64,000 bases of DNA from Zobellella endophytica (GTDB taxonomy: Bacteria; Pseudomonadota; Gammaproteobacteria; Enterobacterales; Aeromonadaceae). A program made the translations under genes and the position numbers. Positions 31,891 through 41,839 of the stretch are shown here, piece after piece (the stretch's first letter is position 1; each line of letters begins with the position of its first letter). The notes beneath the pieces are model-generated. The model made no database searches. It was not told the DNA's origin and worked only from the letters and a program-made list of their open reading frames with translations. The DNA is taken from assembly GCF_003012775.1 (NCBI RefSeq), contig NZ_PXYG01000001.1, forward strand, positions 62,001 to 126,000. The letters are read 5' to 3'.

Positions 31891-33450
31891 TCACTTCTGC
31901 CTACTGTGCTTGCCGATACCGTAATCCTTGAGCTTGTTGGCGATGGCGGTGTGGGAGATATTGAGCCGCTTGGCCAATTGGCGGGTAGAGGGATATTCCG
32001 GGTAGAGCCGCTCCAGCAGCAGGCGCTCGAAGCCTTTCACCGCCTCTTCCAGCGAGCCGTCGCACAGGGTATCCAGCCCCTGCAGGCCGTTCTGCTCGGG
32101 CAGCGACAGGGCCGGCAGACTCAGCTCGTCCCCTTCCAGCAGGCTGATGGCCCGGTACAGGCTGTGCCGGAGCTGACGCACGTTGCCCGGCCAGGGGTAG
32201 TGCTGCAGGTAGTCGCCCAGGGCGCGGGACAGGCGGGGGCGGGGCCGCTCCAGCTCGGCGGCGAAACGGGTACAGAAATGCTGGGCCAGGGGAAGGATGT
32301 CCTTCTGCCGCTCGCGCAGCGGCGGCACCCGCAGGTTGAGCACGTTGAGCCGGTAGAACAGATCCCGGCGGAACTGGCCGCCTTGCACCAGGGTGGCCAG
32401 ATCCTGCTGGGTAGTGCAGATAACCCGGATGTCCACCTTCACCTCCTGCTCGTCGCCCAGGCGACGGAATACGCCGTCCTGCAGCACCCGCAGCAGCTTG
32501 AGCTGCAGCAGGGCCGACATCTCGCCGATCTCGTCCAGCAGCAGGGTGCCGCCGTTGGCCTGCTCCAGCACGCCGCGCTTGCCCTGGGTGTTATGGCCGA
32601 AGGCGCCCGGGGCATAGCCGAACAGCTCGTTTTCGGCGGCGTCGTCGGGAATGCTGGCGCAGTTGAGCAGGATGAAGGGCCCTTCGCCGCGCAGGCTGGC
32701 GTGGTGGCAGGCCCGGGCCAGCAATTCCTTGCCGGTGCCGGTTTCGCCCTGGATCAGCAGGGGGGCATCCAGGGTGGCCAGGCGGCGGGCTTCGTGGATC
32801 AGCGTCGTCATGGCCGGGCTCTGGGCGAGCAGGGCATCGAAGGAGTGGCTTTCCCGCTCGCGCATCACCTTGAAGTGCTGGCCCACCCGGTAGGCGGACT
32901 TGAACACCACCACGGCGCCGGCCAGGCTCTGCTCGCCGGACTCTTCCGTGACCCAGATTGGCAGAAAATCGGCCAGGTAGGGTTCGCCGTCGATCACCAC
33001 CTTCTCGCTCAGGGGCTGCGGGCTGGCCTGCTCCAGCCAGCGGCTCACATAAACTCCCCGAAAGCGGGGCCCCAGGGGCTGGCGCAGCAGGTCGCGCTGA
33101 CTTTCGGCCAGCAGGGCGCAGGCGGCGTCGTTGGCCAGGGTGATGCGGCCTTTGGTGTCCACCGCCACCACCGCGTCGGGCAGCGCCTTGAGCAGGGCCA
33201 GGATGGCGTTGTGCTCCCGCTCCGAGGGCATGCAGGGGATAGTCTTGACGTCGTGGACCCCGGGAATGCGGCGGATGGCCGGCATCAGGTGCTGCAGGGC
33301 GGTAAAATCCAGGGTGGGGAAGTTCAGGTAGATGATGCCGCTGATATCGATCTCGATGCCGCGCAGATCGATCTGGTGTTCCACCAGAATGTCCAGCAGC
33401 TCCCGTGTGAGTCCTAATCGGTCCTGGCAGGTTACTTTTAAACGCATCAT
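31891..33450 (-). CDS. tyrR: Transcriptional regulator of aromatic amino acid genes
   Basis: The product (519 aa) has an N-terminal ACT domain (LKVTCQDRLGLTRELLDILVEHQIDLRGIEI), a PAS domain (LPDAVVAVDTKGRITLAND), an AAA+ domain (Walker A GETGTGKE) and a C-terminal TyrR-type HTH (STRQLAKRLNISHTAIANKLKDYGI). The sigma-54 contact loop is altered to GAFGHN, so it should act with sigma-70, as known for TyrR. ATG codons at 33450 and 33447 are both possible. A TyrR box lies 25 bp upstream. Confidence 0.95.
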   Translation of the reverse strand: MMRLKVTCQDRLGLTRELLDILVEHQIDLRGIEIDISGIIYLNFPTLDFTALQHLMPAIRRIPGVHDVKTIPCMPSEREHNAILALLKALPDAVVAVDTKGRITLANDAACALLAESQRDLLRQPLGPRFRGVYVSRWLEQASPQPLSEKVVIDGEPYLADFLPIWVTEESGEQSLAGAVVVFKSAYRVGQHFKVMRERESHSFDALLAQSPAMTTLIHEARRLATLDAPLLIQGETGTGKELLARACHHASLRGEGPFILLNCASIPDDAAENELFGYAPGAFGHNTQGKRGVLEQANGGTLLLDEIGEMSALLQLKLLRVLQDGVFRRLGDEQEVKVDIRVICTTQQDLATLVQGGQFRRDLFYRLNVLNLRVPPLRERQKDILPLAQHFCTRFAAELERPRPRLSRALGDYLQHYPWPGNVRQLRHSLYRAISLLEGDELSLPALSLPEQNGLQGLDTLCDGSLEEAVKGFERLLLERLYPEYPSTRQLAKRLNISHTAIANKLKDYGIGKHSRQK

Positions 33451-33474
33451 TTGGCTCTGAAGAATCGCTCAAGC

Positions 33475-33492
33475 TGTAAATAATACCTTACA
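33475..33492. promoter_or_regulatory. TyrR box upstream of tyrR
   Basis: TGTAAATAATACCTTACA fits TGTAAA-N6-TTTACA with one mismatch. At 25 bp from the tyrR start it would overlap the promoter or the 5' leader and give autorepression. Confidence 0.7.
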
Positions 33493-33678
33493 GCCGGTGC
33501 CGGTTCGAGCCCCCGCCGCGGCATGGGGGCGGGCCGGGGCAATAAAGCACGATTTTTTAAAAACAAGTAGTTTACCTGGCCGCCCGGGTCAGACATGCTA
33601 AGGCCCGTTGCCGCAAAATGCGGCATTGAATGAAAAACACACATCAAACCCAGAAAAGCACAAGACTCAGGTGAAGTA

Positions 33679-34239
33679 ATGAACGAAGCGGGTTTCAGAA
33701 CGGTCAAGTCGTCCCAGGTTATTCTCAAAGAGCTGATGGTGCCATCCTATGCCAACTTCGGCGGCAAGGTGCATGGCGGGGTCATTTTGTCGCTGATGGA
33801 CAAAATCGCCTATACCTGCGCCGCGACCCACGCCAAGGGTTACTGCGTGACCGCCTCGGTCGACTCGGTGGATTTCGTCAACCCGGTGGAAGTGGGCGAG
33901 CTGCTCACCCTGTATGCCTCGGTCAACTATGTGGGCAAGAGCTCGATGGAAGTAGGTATCAAGGTGGTGTCGGAAGACTTCAAGAATGGCATCGTCAAGC
34001 ACACCAACACCTCCTACTTCACCATGGTGGCGCTGGACGAGGAAACCCGTAAACCCAGCCAGGTGGCTGGCCTTATCCTTGAAGACGAAGAGGAAATCAG
34101 CCGCTTCGTGATGGGCAAGCTGCGCAAGAAGCTGCGCCGGGCGCACCAGCAGGAGATTGCCGATATCCGCCAGGCGTTGGATGTGGGGCCGGACATGGCC
34201 GAGCTGAAAGGGGAAAACTGCCAGCTGGGGGGGCTTTGA
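33679..34239 (+). CDS. Hotdog-fold acyl-CoA thioesterase (YciA/BACH-like)
   Basis: The product (186 aa) has the hotdog thioesterase core: MVPSYANFGGKVHGGVILSLMDKIAYTCAATHAKGYCVTASVDSVDFVNPVEVGELL, matching the acyl-CoA hydrolase family, plus a C-terminal charged helix. It probably hydrolyses acyl-CoA to free acid and CoA; the chain length is not readable. A MocR-type regulator follows within 25 bp. Confidence 0.88.
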   Translation: MNEAGFRTVKSSQVILKELMVPSYANFGGKVHGGVILSLMDKIAYTCAATHAKGYCVTASVDSVDFVNPVEVGELLTLYASVNYVGKSSMEVGIKVVSEDFKNGIVKHTNTSYFTMVALDEETRKPSQVAGLILEDEEEISRFVMGKLRKKLRRAHQQEIADIRQALDVGPDMAELKGENCQLGGL

Positions 34240-34264
34240 GCTACGAGGGCCGGGGTTGAAGGGA

Positions 34265-35698
34265 ATGCCGGCCGGGCGGGGCGCCGGGGCCAAGTACGAG
34301 CAACTGGCCTGGCAGCTGCGCGAGCAGATCCGGGCCGGCACCTGGCGGGTCGGCGATCGGCTGCCGTCGTTGCGACAGAAGGCGGAGCAGTCCGGATTCA
34401 GCCTGATGACGGTGCTCAGCGCCTATCAGTTGCTGGAAAGCCAGGGTTGGATAGTGTCCCGTCCCCAGTCCGGCTACTTTGTGGCCCCGGCCAGGGAGTC
34501 GGCCCGTGAGACCCTGCCCCGGCAACGGCTGCAGCCGTTGCAAGAGGTGGACATCAACGCCTTTATCTTCGATCTGCTGCAGGCCGGCGACGCGCCGGAC
34601 TGTGTGGCCCTGGGCTCCGCCTTTCCCGACGCGTCTCTGTTTCCCCGCCAGCAGTTAGCCCGCGCCTTGGCCCGGGTGGCCAGGCAGATGCTGCCGACGG
34701 GCACCCGGGCCAACCTGCCGCCCGGCTGCGAACCGCTGCGCCGCAGTATCGCCCAGCGCTACGCCGCCCGGGGCATGGACGTCTCGCCCGATGAAATCGT
34801 GATCACCTCCGGGGCGCTGGAAGCACTCAACCTCAGCCTGCAATCGCTCACCGCCCCCGGCGACTGGGTAGTGGTGGAATCCCCGGCCTTCTACGGTGCC
34901 TTGCAGGCGATAGAGCGTCACCGGCTGAAGGCGGTGGCGATCGCTACCCATCCCCGGGACGGCATGGATCTGGACGCCCTGGAGCAGGCGTTGTGCCAGT
35001 ATCCGATCAAGGCCTGCTGGCTGATGACCAACTTCCACAACCCACTGGGCGGCACCATGCCGGATGCGGGCAAGCAGCGGCTGCTGGCGCTGCTGGCCGA
35101 GCACCGGGTCGCGCTGATTGAAGACGATGTGTACGGCGAGCTGTACTTCGGTGCCGGGCCGCCGTTGCCGGCCAAGGCCTGGGATCGCGAGGGTCGCGTG
35201 CTGCACTGTGGTTCTTTTTCCAAAACCCTGGCGACGGGATTTCGCATCGGCTGGGTGGCGGCCGGTCGGCAGGCGCAGGCCATTCAGCGGCTGCAACTGA
35301 TGAGTACCCTGTCCACCAGCGCACCCATGCAACTGGCCCTGGCCGACTATCTCGCCGGTCACCATTACGACAAACATCTACACACCCTGAGGCGCACCCT
35401 GGAGCAGCGCAAGCACGCCTTTTACCGGGCCATCCAACGGGTTTTTCCGCCCTCGGCCCGGGTACATTACGCCGAAGGCGGCTATTTCCTGTGGATTGAA
35501 CTGCCGGAGCAGATCTGCACCACCCGGCTGTACTGGCGGGCCCTGGAAGAAGGTATCACCATAGCACCGGGACGCATGTTCGCCACCGATGAGCGCTACC
35601 GGCATTGCTTCCGGCTCAATGCCTCCCTGTCCTGGAATTCCCGCAACGACGCCGCCATCCGCCGGCTGGCAGAGCTGATCGGCGAACAGCTGGCCTAG
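34265..35698 (+). CDS. MocR/PdxR-type GntR-aminotransferase fusion regulator
   Basis: The product (477 aa) joins an N-terminal GntR winged helix (YEQLAWQLREQIRAGTWRVGDRLPSLRQ; TVLSAYQLLESQGWI) to a type I aminotransferase-like domain, with the PLP lysine in HCGSFSKTLATGFRIGW. Resembles E. coli YdcR. Ligand and targets are unknown; PLP-dependent control of amino acid or vitamin B6 genes is typical. An upstream TTG at 34256 is in frame, but ATG 34265 is the more natural start. Confidence 0.9.
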   Translation: MPAGRGAGAKYEQLAWQLREQIRAGTWRVGDRLPSLRQKAEQSGFSLMTVLSAYQLLESQGWIVSRPQSGYFVAPARESARETLPRQRLQPLQEVDINAFIFDLLQAGDAPDCVALGSAFPDASLFPRQQLARALARVARQMLPTGTRANLPPGCEPLRRSIAQRYAARGMDVSPDEIVITSGALEALNLSLQSLTAPGDWVVVESPAFYGALQAIERHRLKAVAIATHPRDGMDLDALEQALCQYPIKACWLMTNFHNPLGGTMPDAGKQRLLALLAEHRVALIEDDVYGELYFGAGPPLPAKAWDREGRVLHCGSFSKTLATGFRIGWVAAGRQAQAIQRLQLMSTLSTSAPMQLALADYLAGHHYDKHLHTLRRTLEQRKHAFYRAIQRVFPPSARVHYAEGGYFLWIELPEQICTTRLYWRALEEGITIAPGRMFATDERYRHCFRLNASLSWNSRNDAAIRRLAELIGEQLA

Positions 35699-35829
35699 TC
35701 CGGCTGTTATGTAAGCCGGCGCACAGACCGCAACTGTTATGGTCGATTTACGGCCCACTGTTTATGTCGCACCGTCTGCTCCCATGCTCTACTGCCCGGC
35801 GAATTCTTCCCAGCCGCAATGTGAGTCCC

Positions 35830-37227
35830 ATGGAAACATCATCCCAACGCATCGAGGTGCAACAGTTCATCCCTTCTTCTGGCAGCAGGCCTATCGACCA
35901 GGGCCATGTCTATGTGCGCGCCCAGCAAGGGCGCTGGCAGCGCTGGCGGCAACGCCTGGGCTGGGCGCTGATGCTGCTGTTCCTGGCCGGCCCCTGGCTG
36001 CGCTGGAACGGCCGGCAGGCGATATGGCTGGATCTGGAGCAACAGCGCTTTTACCTGTTCGGCGCCACCATCTGGCCCCAGGATCTGACCCTGCTGGCGC
36101 TGCTGCTGATGGTGGCGGCCTTCGCCCTGTTCTTCGTCACCGCCTTGCTGGGGCGGGTCTGGTGCGGCTACCTCTGTCCGCAGACGGTATGGACCTTCTG
36201 GTTTATCTGGGTGGAGGAACGGTTCGAGGGCAGCGCCAACCAGCGCCGCCGGCTGGACCAGGCTGCCTGGAGCCCGGTAAAGGTCGCCCGCAAGGGTGGC
36301 AAGCACCTGGCCTGGCTGCTGATCGCCCTGCTGAGCGGCGTGACCTTTGTCGCCTATTTCGTGCCGGCAACCGAGCTGGCCAGGGGCCTGCTGGCGTTCT
36401 CCGCCGGCCCCTGGACCAGCTTCTGGGTGTTGTTCTTCACCCTGTGCACCTACCTCAATGCGGGCTGGATGCGCACCATAATGTGCACCCATATGTGTCC
36501 CTATTCCCGCTTCCAGTCGGCCATGTTCGACCGGGATACCCTGACCGTCACCTACGACGCCCGCCGGGGCGAAAGCCGGGGGCCGCGCGCCCGCAAGGCC
36601 GACCCGAGACAGCTGGGGCTGGGAGACTGCATCGACTGCCACCTCTGCGTGCAGGTCTGCCCCACCGGCATCGACATCCGCGACGGCCTGCAGTACGAGT
36701 GCATCAACTGCGGTGCCTGTGCGGATGCCTGCGATCAGACCATGAGCGGCATGGGCTATGCCCCCGGGCTTATCCGCTACGCCAGCGAGCGGGAGCTGGC
36801 CGGGGGCCAGAGCCGGCTGCGGCGGCCCCGGCTGCTGGGCTACGGCCTGATGATGGGTCTCGCGCTGGGGCTGCTGGCCTACGCCGCCCTGAGCCGCCCG
36901 CCGCTGGCGCTGGACGTGCTGCGGGATCGCAACCAGCTGTACCGGGAAACGGCCGAAGGGCAGGTAGAGAACAGCTATACCCTCAAGCTCGCCAACAAGA
37001 CCCAGCAGCATCGGCATTACCAATTGCGGGTGGAAGGCGCGGACGGCCTGCACTGGCTGGGTGAGCAGGAAATAGAAGTTGCGCCCGGCGAAAGCCTGAG
37101 CCTGCCGGTCAGCCTGGCCGCCGACCCTTACCTGCTGCCCGGCCATATGCAGGCGGTGACCTTCGTGGCCGGCGACGGCCAGGCCGAGGTGCGCACCGAA
37201 AGCCGGTTCTTCAGCGGGGGAAGGTGA
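35830..37227 (+). CDS. ccoG: Cytochrome c oxidase accessory protein CcoG (FixG/RdxA)
   Basis: The product (465 aa) is an inner-membrane iron-sulfur protein needed for Cu delivery to cbb3 oxidase. It has five membrane spans, the CGYLCPQTVW and CTHMCPYSRFQ motifs and two 4Fe-4S sites (CIDCHLCVQVCPTGIDIRDG; CINCGACADACD), then a periplasmic Ig-like C-terminal domain. No ccoNOPQ gene is nearby. Start ATG 35830 gives the family N-terminus; the upstream in-frame extension enters intergenic DNA. Confidence 0.95.
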   Translation: METSSQRIEVQQFIPSSGSRPIDQGHVYVRAQQGRWQRWRQRLGWALMLLFLAGPWLRWNGRQAIWLDLEQQRFYLFGATIWPQDLTLLALLLMVAAFALFFVTALLGRVWCGYLCPQTVWTFWFIWVEERFEGSANQRRRLDQAAWSPVKVARKGGKHLAWLLIALLSGVTFVAYFVPATELARGLLAFSAGPWTSFWVLFFTLCTYLNAGWMRTIMCTHMCPYSRFQSAMFDRDTLTVTYDARRGESRGPRARKADPRQLGLGDCIDCHLCVQVCPTGIDIRDGLQYECINCGACADACDQTMSGMGYAPGLIRYASERELAGGQSRLRRPRLLGYGLMMGLALGLLAYAALSRPPLALDVLRDRNQLYRETAEGQVENSYTLKLANKTQQHRHYQLRVEGADGLHWLGEQEIEVAPGESLSLPVSLAADPYLLPGHMQAVTFVAGDGQAEVRTESRFFSGGR

Positions 37228-37242
37228 GGGGAGGCAACAAAA

Positions 37243-37258
37243 GGGCCCATTCGGGCCC
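37243..37258. terminator. Hairpin between ccoG and the convergent zinc-finger gene
   Basis: GGGCCC-ATTC-GGGCCC. On the minus strand it is followed by TTTTGTTG, fitting a terminator for the dksA-like gene; on plus it may also end ccoG. Confidence 0.6.
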
Positions 37259-37279
37259 CAATATCAGGCCGGCACCGGA

Positions 37280-37322
37280 CCGGTTTGCCCGCCCGCTGGC
37301 GGCGTTGCCACTCCTGGTCCAT
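37280..37322 (-). repeat. Displaced copy of the betA 3' end (43-bp direct repeat, copy 1)
   Basis: These 43 bases are identical to 37696-37738 inside betA, which encodes the start of [15 protein letters not shown]. Similarity continues a further 8-10 bp with an indel. The two copies are 416 bp apart, start to start, in direct orientation and bracket the dksA-like gene, which ends 8 bp away at 37330. Confidence 0.9.
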
Positions 37323-37329
37323 GTGCGGC

Positions 37330-37596
37330 TCAGCGTAGCAGGCTGTCCTTGCTGGCGCGGCGGTTGATGCTGTCACGACCCTGAGGTGATTTTTCCTGAC
37401 CGGCCTGGCAGTCGATGCACAGCCGCACTCCCGGCACCGCCCGGCGGCGGGCCTCGGGAATGGGGGCGTCGCATTCCTCGCAGTGGCTCAGGCTGTCGCC
37501 GGCAGCGAGCCGACTTCTGGCATTCTGCACCGCCTCTTCCACACTGGCGTCTATCTGCTCCTGCACGGCACCGTCCCGTGCCCATCCTCCGGCCAT
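37330..37596 (-). CDS. DksA/TraR-family C4 zinc-finger protein (YbiI-like)
   Basis: The product (88 aa) shows the four-cysteine zinc finger CEEC-N17-CIDC near residues 39-63 (SHCEECDAPIPEARRRAVPG; RLCIDCQAG), preceded by a short helix. Small members of this family may act on RNA polymerase but lack the long DksA coiled coil. It lies 82 bp downstream of betA on the same strand and is bracketed by the 43-bp repeat, suggesting it was inserted or duplicated into this position. Confidence 0.88.
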   Translation of the reverse strand: MAGGWARDGAVQEQIDASVEEAVQNARSRLAAGDSLSHCEECDAPIPEARRRAVPGVRLCIDCQAGQEKSPQGRDSINRRASKDSLLR

Positions 37597-37678
37597 GGTG
37601 TTTCCCCTGTTTTTGCTGGACTCTGCGCCATCTTGGCACCGGCTACCCGGCGGTGCTGTGCGCCGGGTAGCAAAAACG

Positions 37679-39361
37679 TCAGTCCAGCACCCGGGCCGGT
37701 TTGCCCGCCCGCTGGCGGCGTTGCCACTCCTGGTCCATACCCACCTCGGCGGTGGAGGGAGCCAGCGGCGCCTTGCCCCGGATCAGATCTGCGGCCCGCT
37801 CCGCCGCCATGATGGTGGGGGCGTTGAGGTTGCCGTTGGGAATGGTGGGGAAGATGGAGGAGTCCACCACCCGCAGGCCCTTGATGCCGCGCACTTTGGC
37901 TTCCGGGTCCACCACCGCCAGGTCGTCGGTGCCCATGCGGCAGGAGCAGGAGGGGTGGTAGGCGCTTTCCACCGACCGGCGCACGAAGGCGTCGATCTCC
38001 TCGTCCGTCCTGACCTGCTCGCCGGGCTGGATTTCCGCGTCCCGGTAGGGGTCCATCGCCGGCTGGTTGATGATCTCCCGGGTCAGGCGCACGCAGGCGC
38101 GAAAGCCCTCGCGGTCTTCCTCGTGCTCCAGGTAGTTGAAACGGATGCGCGGTGCGGCCTTGGGGTCGGCGCTGGCCACCTGCACGAAACCCCGGCTCTT
38201 CGGCTTGTTGTGGCCGATATGCACCTGGAAGCCGTGGCCGGCGAAGGCCTCGCGGCCGTCGTAGCGCATGGCGGCGGGCAGGAAGTGGTACTGCAGATCG
38301 GGCCATTCCACCCCGGCCTTGGAGCGAATAAAGCCGCAGGACTCGAAGTGGTTGGTGGCGCCCAGGCCGTCCTTCTTCAGCAGCCAGCGGCTGCCGATCA
38401 GGAACTTGTTCCACCAATCCAGCTTGCCGTTGAGCGAAATCGGCTCTTTGCAGCGGAACTGGAAGTAGAACTCCAGGTGGTCCTGCAGGTTCTCGCCCAC
38501 CCCGGGCAGCGCGTGCTTCAGCTCGATGCCGGCCGATTCCAGGGTCTCCCTGGCGCCGATGCCGGAGAGCTGCAGCAGGTGTGGCGAGCCGATGGGGCCG
38601 GCGCTGAGGATGACCTCCTTGCTGACCCGCACCTCCTGCACCTGGCCGTTGCGCTCATAACGCACGCCCACCGCCCGCTTGCCGTCCAGCAGCACCTTGT
38701 GCACCAGGGCGTGGGTGATCACGGTCAGGTTGGCGCGGCCCATGGCCGGGCGCAGGTAGGCGTTGGCGGTGGACCAGCGTACGCCGTTCTTTACCGTCAT
38801 GTGCATGGGGCCGAAGCCCTCCTGCTGGCGGCCGTTGTAGTCGGCGGTGTGGAAGTAACCGGCTTCCACCCCGGCGTCCACAAAGGCCTGATACAGCGGG
38901 TTTTGCATCCGGTTGCCGTTGTTGACCCCGAGCGGCCCCTGGTCGCCGCGGTAGTCGTCGCCGCCGAAGGCCCAGCTTTCGGCCTTCTTGAAATAGGGCA
39001 GGCAGTGGGCGTAGTCCCAGCCCTCGGCGCCGTGCTGTTGCCATTCGTCGAAGTCGCGGGCGTGGCCGCGCACGTAGACCATGCCGTTGATGGAGGAAGA
39101 GCCGCCCAGTACCTTGCCGCGCGGGCAGTGCATGCGACGGTTATCCAGGAAGGGCTCGGGCTCGGTCTCGAACTGCCAGGCGTACTTCTTGGTGTTCATG
39201 GGGATGGACAGGGCGGTGGGCATCTGGATGAAGATGCTCTTGTCGCTGCCGCCGGTTTCCAGCAGCAGCACGGTGTGCTGGCCGTCCTCGGTGAGGCGGT
39301 TGGCCAGCACGCAGCCGGCGGAGCCCGCGCCCACGATGATATAGTCGAATACGTTATCCAT
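37679..39361 (-). CDS. betA: Choline dehydrogenase
   Basis: The product (560 aa) is a membrane-associated GMC flavoprotein oxidising choline to betaine aldehyde. FAD motif [16 protein letters not shown] is at the N-terminus, then [26 protein letters not shown], and the C-terminal catalytic region [15 protein letters not shown] and [23 protein letters not shown]. Length is as expected. Third gene of betIBA, separated from betB by 130 bp filled with REP palindromes. Confidence 0.97.
   Translation of the reverse strand: MDNVFDYIIVGAGSAGCVLANRLTEDGQHTVLLLETGGSDKSIFIQMPTALSIPMNTKKYAWQFETEPEPFLDNRRMHCPRGKVLGGSSSINGMVYVRGHARDFDEWQQHGAEGWDYAHCLPYFKKAESWAFGGDDYRGDQGPLGVNNGNRMQNPLYQAFVDAGVEAGYFHTADYNGRQQEGFGPMHMTVKNGVRWSTANAYLRPAMGRANLTVITHALVHKVLLDGKRAVGVRYERNGQVQEVRVSKEVILSAGPIGSPHLLQLSGIGARETLESAGIELKHALPGVGENLQDHLEFYFQFRCKEPISLNGKLDWWNKFLIGSRWLLKKDGLGATNHFESCGFIRSKAGVEWPDLQYHFLPAAMRYDGREAFAGHGFQVHIGHNKPKSRGFVQVASADPKAAPRIRFNYLEHEEDREGFRACVRLTREIINQPAMDPYRDAEIQPGEQVRTDEEIDAFVRRSVESAYHPSCSCRMGTDDLAVVDPEAKVRGIKGLRVVDSSIFPTIPNGNLNAPTIMAAERAADLIRGKAPLAPSTAEVGMDQEWQRRQRAGKPARVLD
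37696..37738 (-). repeat. 43-bp direct repeat, copy 2 (within betA)
   Basis: This is the in-gene copy, encoding the betA C-terminal [15 protein letters not shown]. It is identical to 37280-37322. Confidence 0.9.
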
Positions 39362-39382
39362 TGCGTTACCTCGTCTGGATTT

Positions 39383-39481
39383 GGTCGACTGAAGTCGACC
39401 CTACGGGGCCAGGTCGCTCCCGCTGTGTGCTGTCGGGCCCATTTCAATGGGCCGTCCCTGGTCGACTGAAGTCGACCCTAT
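39383..39481. repeat. REP-like palindromes in the betB-betA gap
   Basis: Two copies of GGTCGACTGAAGTCGACC followed by CTAC or CTAT (39383-39404 and 39460-39481) flank a different palindrome, GGCCCATTTCAATGGGCC (39436-39453). All keep an 8-bp stem. Because they lie inside the bet transcript they could also tune betA level or mRNA stability. Confidence 0.85.
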
Positions 39482-39491
39482 GGGCTGGCCC

Positions 39492-40945
<1,454 letters not shown>

Positions 40946-40955
<10 letters not shown>

Positions 40956-41548
40956 GCGTTCACTCCATGCTGCCGTAGCAGGTCCATGATGAATTTCTTG
41001 CACAATTGTTCGCCTTCCCGGAAGTCCCGGTCCGGCTCGGTGCTGAGCGCGCTGCGCAGCCAGAAGCCGTCGATCAGGGCGGCGGTCTGGCGGGCGGCAA
41101 GCTTTGCCTGCTCCGGCCCCAGCAGGGGGCGGAAGGAATAGCGCAGGTTGCTGATCAGCCGCTGGCTGTTCACCTGTTGCAGCCGGGCCAGGCGCGGGTC
41201 GTGCATGGCCTGGGCCCAGAAGCTCAGCCACGACTTGGTGGCCGGGCGCGAGCGCTGGAACTCGGTGAAGTTGGCTTCCACTATCCGCAGCAGCCGCTGC
41301 TGCGGGTCGATGTCGGCGCTGGCGCGACTGAGTAGCGCCTGTTTCAGCTCATCCAGCAGTTGCCGGACGGTCGCTTCAATCAGCTCCTGCTTGCCACCGA
41401 AATAGTGGCTGATGATGCCCGACGACATCCCCGCCAGCCGGCTGATGCTGTTGATGGTGGTGTTCTGCAGGCCATACTCGGCGACCGAGGCCAGGGTGGC
41501 GTCGATCAACTGTTTCCTGCGGGTATCCTTGATTCCGGTAATAGGCAT
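40946..41548 (-). CDS. betI: Choline-responsive repressor BetI (TetR family)
   Basis: The product (200 aa) starts [21 protein letters not shown] and has the TetR HTH ([30 protein letters not shown]), closely matching E. coli BetI. It represses bet genes until choline binds. A longer frame could begin at a TTG inside the operator, but ATG 41548 matches the family. The operator at 41560 lies 11 bp upstream. Confidence 0.96.
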
Positions 41549-41559
41549 GATTTTTATTA

Positions 41560-41573
41560 ATTGAACGTTCAAT
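41560..41573. promoter_or_regulatory. BetI operator, betIBA copy
   Basis: ATTGAACGTTCAAT is a perfect 14-bp palindrome 11 bp upstream of betI. The same palindrome with identical flanks, 22 bp in all, recurs at 50660. It also lies in the shared intergenic region with divergent fdhA. Confidence 0.85.
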
Positions 41574-41682
41574 AAAAATAAGCCTAAGGACAGTTCCTGA
41601 AATGATCAAGCGAAAATTTAGCCAGCGGCGGACCCTCCCTTGCCAAAGGCGGCGGCCTCAATACTGTTAACGACCTTGATGT

Positions 41683-41696
41683 CTTGTTTTGACAAG
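41683..41696. promoter_or_regulatory. Inverted repeat upstream of fdhA
   Basis: CTTGT-TTTG-ACAAG lies 143 bp upstream of the fdhA start in the betI-fdhA gap. It could be a regulator site for fdhA; no factor can be named. The rest of 41574-41839 shows no gene. Confidence 0.35.
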
Positions 41697-41839
41697 TGGG
41701 TGTCTTAATCAGCAATGTTGCAAAAGGGTTTCGGCAGTCTACTGGGAGCCTGCCGGAGGAGGCGATACGACCTCCCGGCTCGGCACGTACCGGCCCGTCG
41801 CCGGGGCGTCAAACCCGTCAAGCAAGAAGGATGCTGAAC

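Noticed and set aside
37128..37376. A second betA-like gene fragment read as a functional ORF
   Set aside because: Only the 43-bp duplicate resembles betA; the rest is frame noise over ccoG and the zinc-finger gene.
41560..41573. betI starting at the TTG inside the palindrome (41572)
   Set aside because: It would place the operator in coding sequence; the family N-terminus and an ATG at 41548 fit better.
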